38,617 bases of DNA from CAYVHB01 sp964450865 (lineage in GTDB: Bacteria; Bacillota; Clostridia; Saccharofermentanales; UBA5734): NCBI GenBank assembly GCA_964450865.1, contig CAYVHB010000027.1, positions 1 to 38,617 on the forward strand, in the 5' to 3' direction. The translations under genes and the position numbers were made by a program. Shown one piece after another: positions 16,702 to 27,024 of the stretch. Below the pieces are notes generated by a model. The model ran no database searches and had not been told where the DNA came from. It saw nothing but the letters and a program-made list of their open reading frames with translations. Numbering within the stretch: position 1 is the stretch's first letter; each line of letters opens with the position of its first letter.

Positions 16702-17460
16702 ATGCAACAAGTATTTGCCAGAACCAAGGGCCTGACTGAACAGCCTTTTCATTATTGCCCGGGCTGTACACACGGTATCATTCACCGCCTGATTGCCGAA
16801 GTGATGTGTGAGATGAACATTCTTGAACAGACGATTGGCGTATCGCCAGTTGGCTGCACCTACAATAATTATGAATATTTTGCCTGCGACATGATCCAGG
16901 CTGCCCATGGCCGGGCTCCGGCCGTGGCGACCGGCATCAAGCGGGTCCATCCGGACAAAATGGTCTTTACCTATCAGGGCGATGGTGACCTGGCAGCGAT
17001 CGGCCTGGCTGAGATCGTCAGCGCGGCGGCGCGCGGCGAGCGGATCTCGACCTTCTTCGTCAACAACGCCATTTATGGCATGACTTCCGGCCAGATGGCG
17101 CCGACGACCCTGATCGGCCAGGTTACTACGACCTCGCCGTTCGGCCGTCGCCCGGAGTTCGAAGGCTATCCGATCAATGTCAGTGAGATGATTGCGACCT
17201 TGCGTGGCGCTGTCTACGTCGAGCGGGTATCGGTCAACGATTTCAAACATATCACACAGGCCAAGAAAGCCATTCGCAAGGCCTTCCGGGTCCAGCAGGA
17301 GAAGCTGGGCTTTGCCATGGTCGAGATCCTGTCGACCTGCCCGACCAACTGGGGCAAGGATCCTGTCAGTTCCTTGCGCTGGCTGGAGGACGCGATGTTC
17401 AAGCAGTATCCGCTGGGTGTCTATCGCGGCCAGGAACTGGAGGTATCAAGCCATGCGTGA
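16702..17460 (+). CDS. korB: 2-oxoacid:ferredoxin oxidoreductase beta subunit (TPP-binding)
   Basis: Binds thiamine diphosphate and holds the catalytic centre with the alpha subunit. The 252-residue protein has the early YCPGCTHG motif (about 18-25) that begins most beta subunits, and the diphosphate/metal motif GDGDLAAIGL followed by NNAIYGMTSGQ (residues about 93-130). The C-terminus contains STCPTNWG. Start ATG 16702 has AAGGAG at 16688-16693, 8 nt upstream; an open extension to 16666 has no ribosome site. The last 8 nt overlap the start of korC (ATGCGTGA), which points to translational coupling. Confidence 0.93.
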   Translation: MQQVFARTKGLTEQPFHYCPGCTHGIIHRLIAEVMCEMNILEQTIGVSPVGCTYNNYEYFACDMIQAAHGRAPAVATGIKRVHPDKMVFTYQGDGDLAAIGLAEIVSAAARGERISTFFVNNAIYGMTSGQMAPTTLIGQVTTTSPFGRRPEFEGYPINVSEMIATLRGAVYVERVSVNDFKHITQAKKAIRKAFRVQQEKLGFAMVEILSTCPTNWGKDPVSSLRWLEDAMFKQYPLGVYRGQELEVSSHA

Positions 17461-18007
17461 TTTTTCCATCATTATTGCCGGATTTGGTGGCCAGGGCATT
17501 CTGTCGGCTGGTAAATTTGTCGCCACGGCCGCGCTGCTTGAAGGGCGCGAGGTTTCCTGGTTTCCGTCGTACGGGCCGGAAATGCGCGGCGGAACGGCCA
17601 ATTGCTCGGTTGTGATCTCTGATGAACCGATTGGTTCGCCGGTTATCAACCAGGCTGATGTCCTGATTGCCCTGAATGGACCGTCTCTGGACCGTTTTGC
17701 CGGCATAGTCCGGCCTGGCGGCCTGATCATTGTCGACAGCTCGCTGGTCTTGTCAGTACCAGCTCGCCGCGATATCCTTTTTTTCCAGATCCCGGCTTCC
17801 ACGCTGGCTGTTGATAAAGGCAATATCACCTTTGCGATTATTTATCTGGTTGGCTGCCTGGCCAGACAGACCGGCTGCATTGGGCGCACCGCTTTTGAAC
17901 AGGCTTTGTACGAAGCCTTGCCGGCCCGCCATCACCGCCTGATTCCGGCGGAGATGGAAGTGTTTGATGCCGGTACCAGCTTTGTCCCGGTCGCTGATTT
18001 TGGCTAA
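17453..18007 (+). CDS. korC: 2-oxoacid:ferredoxin oxidoreductase gamma subunit
   Basis: The 184-residue gamma subunit of the complex, a Rossmann-like domain with the family start GFGGQGILSAGK (about 10-21) and the following SYGPEMRGGTANCSV segment. Start ATG 17453 lies inside korB, with GGAGGT at 17439-17444 8 nt upstream; the overlap of 8 nt suggests coupled translation. It closes the operon; an intrinsic terminator lies 146 nt downstream. All four usual parts (delta, alpha, beta, gamma) are therefore present and intact. Confidence 0.92.
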   Translation: MRDFSIIIAGFGGQGILSAGKFVATAALLEGREVSWFPSYGPEMRGGTANCSVVISDEPIGSPVINQADVLIALNGPSLDRFAGIVRPGGLIIVDSSLVLSVPARRDILFFQIPASTLAVDKGNITFAIIYLVGCLARQTGCIGRTAFEQALYEALPARHHRLIPAEMEVFDAGTSFVPVADFG

Positions 18008-18043
18008 ATCCGGGCAATGAACGTCATATTGTCGGGCAGTCAA

Positions 18044-18149
18044 TCTGTTATTACTGAAACGATACCGGTGAATGGTCCTGCCTTGGTCTGCGCGGTTCAT
18101 GCCATTTGTCTGTTATAACTAAAACGATCCCGGTGATTTGTCCTGCCTT
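18044..18149 (+). repeat. 41-bp direct repeat pair after korC
   Basis: Copies at 18044-18084 and 18109-18149 match at 36 of 41 positions, spaced 65 bp start to start. Both contain TCTGTTAT and end with GTCCTGCCTT. They lie between the korC stop codon and the terminator, so they would be in the 3' untranslated region of the kor transcript. Confidence 0.88.
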
Positions 18150-18152
18150 AAC

Positions 18153-18179
18153 AAAGAGTGGTTGCGACCGCTCTTTTTT
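18153..18179 (+). terminator. Intrinsic terminator of the kor operon
   Basis: AAAGAGTGGT (18153-18162) pairs with ACCGCTCTTT (18167-18176), including one G-U pair, around the 4-nt loop TGCG. The T run continues to 18179. A clean classical terminator. Confidence 0.9.
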
Positions 18180-18180
18180 C

Positions 18181-18208
18181 TTGTGCAATCTTCTAATTAC
18201 GGTATAAT
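18181..18208 (+). promoter_or_regulatory. Candidate promoter of glgB
   Basis: A perfect TATAAT at 18203-18208 directly follows the terminator. The -35 region is poor: TTGTGC (18181-18186) at 16 bp spacing matches three of six bases. A weak -35 with a strong -10 would fit activator dependence, which is inference. Confidence 0.5.
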
Positions 18209-18292
18209 AAAGAAGACAGCATTTGGTAAGGTGCGTTTGTTTCTGTTTGGGATGACGCCCGCCAGTCACTGATAAAATTCCGTGTCCTTTCC

Positions 18293-18355
18293 CGTTTCCT
18301 TCGATCCGTTTTGCCTGCCATCCGAACCGGTCCCTGACTCGTTTCCTGTCATCCG
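18293..18355 (+). repeat. Three CGTTT...ATCCG motifs in the glgB leader
   Basis: Copies at 18293-18308, 18307-18324 and 18340-18355, 16-18 nt each, all begin CGTTT and end ATCCG in a C- and T-rich, G-poor stretch. They sit 40-100 nt before the glgB start codon, within its probable 5' leader. Confidence 0.55.
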
Positions 18356-18395
18356 CATTAAACGGCCGCTGGCCAAATCAGCAATGGAGTGAAAA

Positions 18396-20387
<1,992 letters not shown>

Positions 20388-20676
20388 ACGTTCCGGACTG
20401 CCAACCGGCCAGTCAGTCCCTGGCGAACCGTCCCCCAGTCAGCTGCTCCGGCCAGTTACCGGTCTGATCCGGTCCTTGCTGGTCCCGCAACTCGCTGTCG
20501 GTTCAACGGTTCCCATAAAGGCTCAAAGGCTCGCTGCCGGCCTGCGATACCCTGCAGGATAGCGCTGCTGGCCCGGCCCTTGTGGCTCGCCCAAACCCTG
20601 GCCAGGCCTCAGCCCGGATCGTTTATTGGTGAATCTGTTTCAGAAATATGCAAATGATAAAGTAGGAGGGATTCAA
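20388..20676. other. 289-bp C-rich gap between glgB and glgC
   Basis: No gene and no clear promoter. The stretch 20388-20620 is rich in C and poor in G on the plus strand (14 G and 27 C in 20401-20460 by hand count). A 6-bp inverted repeat GGACTG/CAGTCC lies near 20395-20420 without a T tract. Such unstructured C-rich RNA resembles Rho-loading sites. The glgC ribosome site AGGAGG is at 20664-20669. Confidence 0.55.
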
Positions 20677-21936
20677 TTGGCACGTCAAGAAGTTGTCGCA
20701 ATGATTCTGGCAGGAGGACAGGGTTCCCGTCTGGGTGTCCTGACCAAGTATCTGGCCAAGCCGGCCGTTCCGTATGGCAGCCGTTACCGGATTATCGATT
20801 TCCCGCTCAGCAACTGCACAAACTCCGGCATTGAAACGGTCGGCGTTCTGACCCAGTACCAGCCCCTGGCCCTGAACACGTATATCGGTAATGGCCATCC
20901 ATGGGACCTCGACCGCAACAATGGCGGCGCGTTCATCCTGCCCCCGTATCAGAGTTCAGCCCGCAGCGACTGGTATAAGGGCACAGCCAACGCGATTTAC
21001 CAGAACATTGAATTCATCGAAAACTACAATCCGTCCCACGTCCTGATCCTGTCCGGCGACCATATTTACAAGATGAACTATGCCAAGATGCTCAAGGCCC
21101 ATATCAGTGCCGCGGCTGATGCGACGATCGCCGTCTTCGAGGTTCCGTGGGAAGAAGCGTCCCGCTTCGGCATCATGAATACCGATGAAAACAACACCAT
21201 CATCGAGTTCGAGGAGAAGCCCAAGCAGCCGCGCAGCAACCTGGCCTCCATGGGTGTCTATATCTTCAAGTGGGAATCCCTGCGCCGCATGCTGATCGAA
21301 GATGAAGCTGTCGACAATTCAAGCCATGACTTTGGCAAGAATATTATCCCGAACATGCTTGGCGAAGGCATGAAAATGATCGCCTATCGCTTCAGCGGCT
21401 ACTGGAAAGACGTCGGGACCATTGACAGCCTCTGGGAAGCCAACATGGACATCCTCGATCATCCCGAGCAGATCAACCTGATGGATCGCAGCTGGCGTAT
21501 CTACAGCAAGAACCCGGTCAAGCCGGCTCATTATATTGCCGCTGGTGCCCGGGTCATCAACAGTGCCCTGACCGACGGCTGCAATATCTATGGCACAGTC
21601 GAACACTCGGTCCTTTCGAGCAATGTCACCGTGGAAAAGGGCGCCATCGTTCGTGATTCCATCCTGATGCCTGGCGTCACAGTCCAGGCCGGGGCCTTTG
21701 TTGACAAGTGCATCATCGGCATTTCGACAATTATCGGCAAGGGTGTCAAGGTCGGTGCCAGCATCGAGGGCACCTGCATCCACACCAACACCAAGCTTTG
21801 CTCCGGCGGGATTACAGTCTTCGAGCGCGGCCTCAAAATCCGCGACGGTGTCAGCATTCCCGGCAACAGTATGGTTGAATGCCCGGATGACCAGGAATCG
21901 GATGAATTCATCGAATACAAGTTCCGGGTCCATTAA
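20677..21936 (+). CDS. glgC: Glucose-1-phosphate adenylyltransferase
   Basis: Makes ADP-glucose, the donor for glycogen synthesis and the usual control point. The 419-residue protein has the nucleotide loop GGQGSRLGVLT near residue 13, KPAVPYG, then FPLSNC, an SGDHIYKMNY segment (the Asp of GDHI is the catalytic metal site of the family), and a left-handed beta-helix C-terminus (about 290-400). Start: AGGAGG (20664-20669) sits 7 nt before TTG 20677, which gives the family N-terminus (M)ARQEVVAMILAGG. An upstream GTG at 20626 lies before the ribosome site and the ATG at 20701 falls within the conserved start. glgD follows after 35 bp. Confidence 0.96.
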   Translation: MARQEVVAMILAGGQGSRLGVLTKYLAKPAVPYGSRYRIIDFPLSNCTNSGIETVGVLTQYQPLALNTYIGNGHPWDLDRNNGGAFILPPYQSSARSDWYKGTANAIYQNIEFIENYNPSHVLILSGDHIYKMNYAKMLKAHISAAADATIAVFEVPWEEASRFGIMNTDENNTIIEFEEKPKQPRSNLASMGVYIFKWESLRRMLIEDEAVDNSSHDFGKNIIPNMLGEGMKMIAYRFSGYWKDVGTIDSLWEANMDILDHPEQINLMDRSWRIYSKNPVKPAHYIAAGARVINSALTDGCNIYGTVEHSVLSSNVTVEKGAIVRDSILMPGVTVQAGAFVDKCIIGISTIIGKGVKVGASIEGTCIHTNTKLCSGGITVFERGLKIRDGVSIPGNSMVECPDDQESDEFIEYKFRVH

Positions 21937-21971
21937 GCCGGGAGAACAAGAAAAGAGGAGGCAATCGCGCC

Positions 21972-23084
21972 ATGTTCATCAATGCAATGGGCCTGATTCT
22001 GGCCGACAATAAGAAAATTCACCTGGGCGAACTGTCCAGACCGCGCGCGCTGGCAGCCGTGCCTTTCGGCGGCCGCTATCGGATCATTGACTTTATGTTG
22101 TCCAACATGGTCAATTCCGGCATCACCAGCATCGGTGTGGCCGCCATGAACAAGTACAAGTCGCTGATGGATCACATCGGCACCGGCAGTTCATGGGATC
22201 TTGACCGCAAGAAGCAGGGCCTGTCCCTGCTGCCGCCGTATATCAATTCCGCCAATACCGACCGCAGCAGTGAAGCGGACGACCTGGCCGGGCTGCTCAA
22301 TTTCTTCCAGGCCGGCAAGATGAAATACGTCGTCGTGGCCAATACCAACATCATCTTCAACGCTTCGCTGACTGACTTCGTCAACAAGCATGAAGAGAGC
22401 GGCGCCGACATGTCGATCATGTACAATCGCGATGGTGTCCGCTTCGGTTCGCCGAGTGTGATCATCGACATCGACCGCCGCGGCCTGGTCCGCGATGTCC
22501 AGCTCAATCCGGCCAAGCCGGCAACCACCCGCTGTTCGATGGGCGTCATCATCCTTGACCGCGAGCTGCTGATTGACCTGATCAGCGAGTCGATTGCCCG
22601 CGGCGAGAACGACTTCAGCGTCGAGAAACTGCTCAAGCGTTTCGAGCAGTTCAAGATCCGCGGCTACGAATACAAGGGTGTAACCCTGCGCATCAATTCC
22701 GTGCCGACCTATTTCAACAGCACGATGCGGGTTCTCGAGGAAGGCGTCCGCAAGGAGCTCTTCAACCAGGACCTGCCGGTTTACACCAAGGTCAAAGACG
22801 AAGCGCCGACCCTGTATGCGGAAAGCAACCAGGTCAGCAACAGCGTGATCGCCGATGGTTGCAAGATCCTGGGCAGTGTCACGAACAGCCTGATTTTCCG
22901 TGGGGTCACGGTTTCCAAGCATGCCGTTGTGCGGAACAGCATCATCATGCAGGATGTGGTCATCTCCGAGGGCGTCGAGCTCGAGAATGTGATCATCGAC
23001 AAGAACTGTGTGATCCGTCCCGGCATCAAGCTGCTCGGGCAGGCTGATTATCCGGTCGTCATCGGCAAGGGGGCGATTGTTTGA
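21972..23084 (+). CDS. glgD: GlgD, non-catalytic ADP-glucose pyrophosphorylase homologue
   Basis: In Firmicutes GlgD pairs with GlgC and raises its activity. The 370-residue protein keeps the fold (PFGGRYRIIDF, SNMVNSGI, a C-terminal beta-helix with hexapeptide pattern) but lacks the GGxGxRL nucleotide loop, reading ILADNKKIHLGEL instead. It is also about 50 residues shorter than GlgC. These are the expected marks of a regulatory paralogue. Start ATG 21972 is preceded by GAGGAGG. Its stop codon overlaps the TTG start of glgA by 4 nt (TTGA), so the two are probably translated in a coupled way. Confidence 0.95.
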   Translation: MFINAMGLILADNKKIHLGELSRPRALAAVPFGGRYRIIDFMLSNMVNSGITSIGVAAMNKYKSLMDHIGTGSSWDLDRKKQGLSLLPPYINSANTDRSSEADDLAGLLNFFQAGKMKYVVVANTNIIFNASLTDFVNKHEESGADMSIMYNRDGVRFGSPSVIIDIDRRGLVRDVQLNPAKPATTRCSMGVIILDRELLIDLISESIARGENDFSVEKLLKRFEQFKIRGYEYKGVTLRINSVPTYFNSTMRVLEEGVRKELFNQDLPVYTKVKDEAPTLYAESNQVSNSVIADGCKILGSVTNSLIFRGVTVSKHAVVRNSIIMQDVVISEGVELENVIIDKNCVIRPGIKLLGQADYPVVIGKGAIV

Positions 23085-24580
23085 GCCAGAAAATCCTGTT
23101 TGTCACCTCCGAGCTGGCTCCGCTGGCCAAGGCTGGCGGCCTCGGTGACGTGGCCGGGGCCCTGCCGTCGGCCCTGCGGGCGATCGGGATTGATGTGCGC
23201 GTCATGATGCCGCTGTATAAGCAGATCAAGGACCGCTACATCGATGACCTGCAGTTCATTCGCTGGTCGATGATCCGGATGGGCTGGCGGACCATGTACA
23301 GTGGTCTGTTCAGCATGACTTTCAATGGTGTTCCGATTTATTTCATTGACAACGAGTTTTACTTTGGTCACAGCCAGTTGTATCTGGACTATTCGTTTGA
23401 TATCGAACGGTTCAGTTTCTTTCAGCGGGCAGTGCTGGAGGCGCTTGGCATGCCGATGGATTTCGAGCCGGATATCCTGCATCTCAATGACTGGCAGTCC
23501 GGCATGATCCCGGTGCTGCTCGATGCCCATTACAAGCCGTATGGCTACCACGGCCAGATCCGTTCGGTCTATACGATCCACAATCTCAAGTACCAGGGCA
23601 TTCATGGCCGGGAACGCATCGCCGACCTGCTCGACCTGCCGGACCGTTACATGTCCGAATGGGGTGTGCTCAAGGATGGCGTACCGAATTTCATGAAGTC
23701 CGGTATCGTCTATGCCGACCGGGTCACCACTGTTTCGCCGACCTATGCCGGCGAAATCATGACCGACTACTTCGGTGAAGGACTGAATCACCTGCTGCAG
23801 AGCATGGCCTACAAGGTCAGCGGCATTCTCAACGGCATCGATGAGCAGGTCTACAATCCGGCCACCGATACCAGGATAGCCGCCAACTATACGGCTGAAA
23901 CCTGGCAGACCGGCAAGGCCGCCTGCAAGGAAGCCCTGCAGACCGAGCTCGGCCTGACTGTCGATCCTGAGCTGCCGCTGGCAGCGATGATCACCCGCCT
24001 CGTCGATCAGAAAGGTCTCGACCTGCTGACCCGGGTCATTGACGAAATGCTCGCCGATGGCATGCAGATCGCCATTCTCGGTACCGGTGATGCCGAATAC
24101 GAGAATACCCTGCGCGGGATGGCTGCCCGAAATCCGGAGCAGCTGGCGGTCCGCATCATGTTCGACCAGGCGATGTCGCACCGCTTCTATGCCGGTGCTG
24201 ACCTGTTCCTGATGCCCTCCCTCTTCGAGCCTTGCGGTCTGTCCCAGATGATTTCCTTCCGATATGGGACGGTCCCGCTGGTGCGTGAAACCGGCGGCCT
24301 GAGGGATACCGTTGTCGATTTCGACCCGGAGACAGGCGAGGGCAATGGCTTCTCGTTCCCCAATATCAACGCCCACGAGTTCCTGTTCAAGACCAAGGAG
24401 GCTTGCCAGCTTTTCCGCACCGACAAGGCGACCTGGAAGTTGCTGGTCGAGCGCGGGATGACAGGTGACTATTCCTGGACCCGTTCAGCCGGCCTGTACA
24501 AGGCCCTGTACGACGGCCTGGCCGCCGAAATGAAACAGACACAGGCCGAGCCCGAGGCCAACCCGGAGCGTGTGCTCTGA
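23081..24580 (+). CDS. glgA: Glycogen synthase (ADP-glucose, GT5)
   Basis: Extends alpha-1,4-glucan chains from ADP-glucose. The 499-residue GT5 protein has the N-terminal donor/acceptor motif KAGGLGDV (about 17-24) and the C-terminal FEPCGLSQMISFRYGTVPLVRETGGL segment (residues about 385-410), with the catalytic Glu of the E-x7-E pair beginning FEPCGL. Length is normal for bacterial GlgA. It starts with TTG 23081 overlapping the glgD stop; GGGGG lies about 6-10 nt upstream. The gene is followed by a stable hairpin and then the GH13 gene after 104 bp. Confidence 0.95.
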   Translation: MSQKILFVTSELAPLAKAGGLGDVAGALPSALRAIGIDVRVMMPLYKQIKDRYIDDLQFIRWSMIRMGWRTMYSGLFSMTFNGVPIYFIDNEFYFGHSQLYLDYSFDIERFSFFQRAVLEALGMPMDFEPDILHLNDWQSGMIPVLLDAHYKPYGYHGQIRSVYTIHNLKYQGIHGRERIADLLDLPDRYMSEWGVLKDGVPNFMKSGIVYADRVTTVSPTYAGEIMTDYFGEGLNHLLQSMAYKVSGILNGIDEQVYNPATDTRIAANYTAETWQTGKAACKEALQTELGLTVDPELPLAAMITRLVDQKGLDLLTRVIDEMLADGMQIAILGTGDAEYENTLRGMAARNPEQLAVRIMFDQAMSHRFYAGADLFLMPSLFEPCGLSQMISFRYGTVPLVRETGGLRDTVVDFDPETGEGNGFSFPNINAHEFLFKTKEACQLFRTDKATWKLLVERGMTGDYSWTRSAGLYKALYDGLAAEMKQTQAEPEANPERVL

Positions 24581-24628
24581 GCCTGGCCCGTCCCGATAGC
24601 TGATACCCAAAACCCATTATAAATGTGA

Positions 24629-24665
24629 GACAACCGCGCTGGCTGCCAGGCTGGCGCGGTTTGTC
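24629..24665 (+). other. Stable stem-loop before the GH13 gene
   Basis: The arm starting GACAACCGCGC (24629) pairs with an arm ending GCGCGGTTTGTC (24665), with one bulge and two G-U pairs. It has no T tract. A TATAAA at 24618-24623 lies just before it without a -35 box. It ends 3 nt before the GH13 ribosome site (GAAGGA 24669-24674), so it could affect initiation or partly end the glgA transcript. Confidence 0.6.
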
Positions 24666-24684
24666 GCCGAAGGACCTGAAAAAA

Positions 24685-26907
24685 ATGCATGTTTATCATC
24701 AGAGCCGTTTACCGATATTTCGCCAGCCATTTGGCGCTGTACCGGTACAGACCCGCGTCAGGTTGGCAATTCAAGTCCAGCCTGAACAAGATGACATCCG
24801 GGCAGTTTTCCTGTGCTATGCCTACGGCCTCTATACCTTTCAGGAGAGTCGCCTGCGCCTGGCCTGCCAGTGTGATTTCCCGGCGAATTCTGCTGCAACA
24901 TTGGCTGCCGTCCCGACCGGGCTGATCTACCCTTCGGCCGTCGCTCAATCTGATCAGGATAGCCTGGCTGTCACAGCACCGGCTGATGTAATGGCTGAAC
25001 AACCAGAGGCGGCTGCCGCTGCAGATCTTGCCGCCTCTGCCACTTCATCGGCCAGCCCGGGCATCATGCCATGGCCGGTTGACGCGGCTGAAACCACCAC
25101 GGCTGAAACAGTCACCACTGATGCGGGCGAGTCTGTTACCGGCGATCTCTATCAGGGCGTCTGTCCGATGCCCTCTGAGCCTTGCCTGTTCTTTTATTGG
25201 TTTGAAATCCAGACGGCCACTGGCCGGTTCTTTTATACATCCAATAACAATGGCTCCGATGGCAGCGGCTGGCTCGGCCCCAATCGGCCACGTTATCTGC
25301 CCCATGAGCCGCACTTGCCGGTAGCCTTCCAGATTACGGTCTATGATGCCCGCTTCAAAGTACCTGACTGGCTGCAGGGCGGGGTCATGTACCAGATCTT
25401 TCCAGATCGCTTCCGGCGTGACCGCGATTTCCAGATTGCCCGTTTCACCAGGCCGGAAATAGCTGCCCCGGAGCGGATCTTCCATCACAAGTGGGATGAA
25501 GACGTCGACTACCAGGGCTTGTCGGATACCGGTTACCTCGCTTGCGATTTCTTTGGTGGTTCAATCAATGGCATTCGCGAAAAACTCGATTACCTGCAGG
25601 AGCTGGGCATCACGATTCTTTATCTGAATCCGGTATTCCGGGCCCGGTCCAATCATCGTTACGATACGGGAGACTACGAACAGGTTGATCCGCTGCTGGG
25701 CAGCAATGAAGATCTGGCCGCCCTGTGTGCCGAAGCCCGGGCCCGCGGTATTCGCGTGATCCTGGACGGCGTTTTCAGTCATACCGGTGCCGACAGCCGC
25801 TACTTCAACAAATACGGCCGTTATCAGGAGATCGGCGCCTTTCAGGAGATGTGCGGCGAGGGCTTCTCCGAGTATGGCAACTGGTTTACCTTCCATCGCA
25901 AGGGCTATGAGTTTTTTTATGATTCGTGGTGGGGCTTTCCTGACCTGCCCAGCGTCAACGAACACGATCTGAGCTATCGCCAGTATATGACCGGTCCGGA
26001 CGGTGTCGTCCGCCAATGGCTGCGCCGCGGGATTTCCGGCTGGCGTCTGGATGTTTCTGATGAATTGCCCGACAGCTTCCTGCGCGAAATGCGCGCGACG
26101 GTACGCGAGGAAAATGATGAGGCGGCATTGCTCGGTGAAGTCTGGGAAGATGCCAGTCACAAGATCAGCTATGGCAGTTATCGTGACTTCCTGCTCGGCC
26201 GCACCCACGACAACATCATGGGCTATCCGTTCCAGCAGGCCCTGACCGGCTGGCTGCTCCGCCATTTCCCGGCCCGCCACCTGGCCAACCAGCTGGAATC
26301 ATTGCGCGAACATTATCCGCTGACCAGCTTTTACAGCAGCATGAATCTGATCAGCAGCCATGACATTCCGCGGGCCATCACGACCCTGGCCGGCCTGCCG
26401 GATCCGGGCCATCGTGATGACCAGGCCCGGATTCACCTCTCGGCTGCTGCCCGGCAGCGCGGTATCGCCCTGCTGCGCCTGGCCTGGATGTTCCAGGTCG
26501 CATTCCCGGGCATCGCGACAATCTATTATGGTGACGAATGTGCCATGGAAGGGTATCGGGATCCGTTTAACCGGCGGACCTTTCCCTGGGGCCGCGAAAA
26601 TAAACCGCTCCAGGCCTGGTTTGCCCGCCTCGGCCAGTTGCGCCGGCAACTGCCGGTCTTGCGCACCGGATTTTTCCGGATCCTGCTGGCTGACGACGAT
26701 ATATTCGCCTTCGAACGCACCCTGACTGCTGAGGGACTGGATATTCATGATCGCCAGCAGGCCGGGCCCCGACGCGTTCTTGCCATTTTCAACCGGCACA
26801 AGAGCGAACGGACCACCTCGCTGGACGGCCGGACGCTGCGCCTGCCGGGCTTCGGCGGCATCCTTGAATACGACCAGACCCAGGTGCGGACGGGCGACAG
26901 CCGGTAA
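24685..26907 (+). CDS. GH13 alpha-glycosidase (neopullulanase / cyclomaltodextrinase-like)
   Basis: Predicted to cut or transfer alpha-1,4-glucan chains. The 740-residue protein has an N-terminal CBM34-like beta domain (about 1-230), interrupted by an Ala/Thr/Glu-rich low-complexity stretch (about 85-165), then a GH13 barrel beginning VMYQIFPDRF. Catalytic residues are Asp456 (GWRLDVSDE), Glu485 (LLGEVWED) and Asp560 (SSHD). There is no signal peptide or membrane segment, so it acts inside the cell, on glycogen or imported maltodextrins. Start ATG 24685 has GAAGGA 10 nt upstream; an open frame to 24625 crosses the hairpin. Exact specificity (neopullulanase, cyclomaltodextrinase, alpha-amylase) is not decidable here. 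It fits the glycogen cluster as a turnover enzyme. Confidence 0.88.
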   Translation: MHVYHQSRLPIFRQPFGAVPVQTRVRLAIQVQPEQDDIRAVFLCYAYGLYTFQESRLRLACQCDFPANSAATLAAVPTGLIYPSAVAQSDQDSLAVTAPADVMAEQPEAAAAADLAASATSSASPGIMPWPVDAAETTTAETVTTDAGESVTGDLYQGVCPMPSEPCLFFYWFEIQTATGRFFYTSNNNGSDGSGWLGPNRPRYLPHEPHLPVAFQITVYDARFKVPDWLQGGVMYQIFPDRFRRDRDFQIARFTRPEIAAPERIFHHKWDEDVDYQGLSDTGYLACDFFGGSINGIREKLDYLQELGITILYLNPVFRARSNHRYDTGDYEQVDPLLGSNEDLAALCAEARARGIRVILDGVFSHTGADSRYFNKYGRYQEIGAFQEMCGEGFSEYGNWFTFHRKGYEFFYDSWWGFPDLPSVNEHDLSYRQYMTGPDGVVRQWLRRGISGWRLDVSDELPDSFLREMRATVREENDEAALLGEVWEDASHKISYGSYRDFLLGRTHDNIMGYPFQQALTGWLLRHFPARHLANQLESLREHYPLTSFYSSMNLISSHDIPRAITTLAGLPDPGHRDDQARIHLSAAARQRGIALLRLAWMFQVAFPGIATIYYGDECAMEGYRDPFNRRTFPWGRENKPLQAWFARLGQLRRQLPVLRTGFFRILLADDDIFAFERTLTAEGLDIHDRQQAGPRRVLAIFNRHKSERTTSLDGRTLRLPGFGGILEYDQTQVRTGDSR

Positions 26908-26958
26908 TCCGCCGGCTTGCGGCAAATGAACAGATATTGACCACAGGGGTCGGAGGAT

Positions 26959-27024
26959 ATGGAGAATAACCAGGCTGCAGACTTTTCAAAAATGGAAAAC
27001 AACCAGACCGCGAACGCTTCAGTA
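26959..27024 (+). repeat. 33-bp tandem duplication of the diguanylate cyclase start
   Basis: 26959-26991 and 26992-27024 both begin with ATG and encode MENNQAADFSK and MENNQTANASV; the DNA matches at about 23 of 33 positions. The unit is 11 codons, so the frame is kept and two start codons exist, but only the first has a ribosome site. Confidence 0.8.

Larger units (their letters stand above)
18008..18395. other. 388-bp gap between korC and glgB
   Basis: No gene is visible. In order it holds a 41-bp direct repeat (18044-18084, 18109-18149), the operon terminator (18153-18179), a candidate glgB promoter (18181-18208), then a leader of about 180 nt. The second half of that leader is pyrimidine-rich and C-rich, with three copies of a CGTTT...ATCCG motif. 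Plus-strand GC skew changes sign inside this gap. The glgB ribosome site is at 18386-18389. Confidence 0.7.

Noticed and set aside
18180..18215. Possible dif site at the skew switch (AT-rich TCTTC...GAAGA inverted repeat around TATAAT)
   Set aside because: It does not match the XerC/XerD arm consensus, in particular the TTATGTTAA-type right arm. I read it as a promoter.
18215..18385. Riboswitch in the glgB leader
   Set aside because: No recognisable aptamer core or terminator/antiterminator pair was found; the stretch is mostly unstructured pyrimidine-rich sequence.
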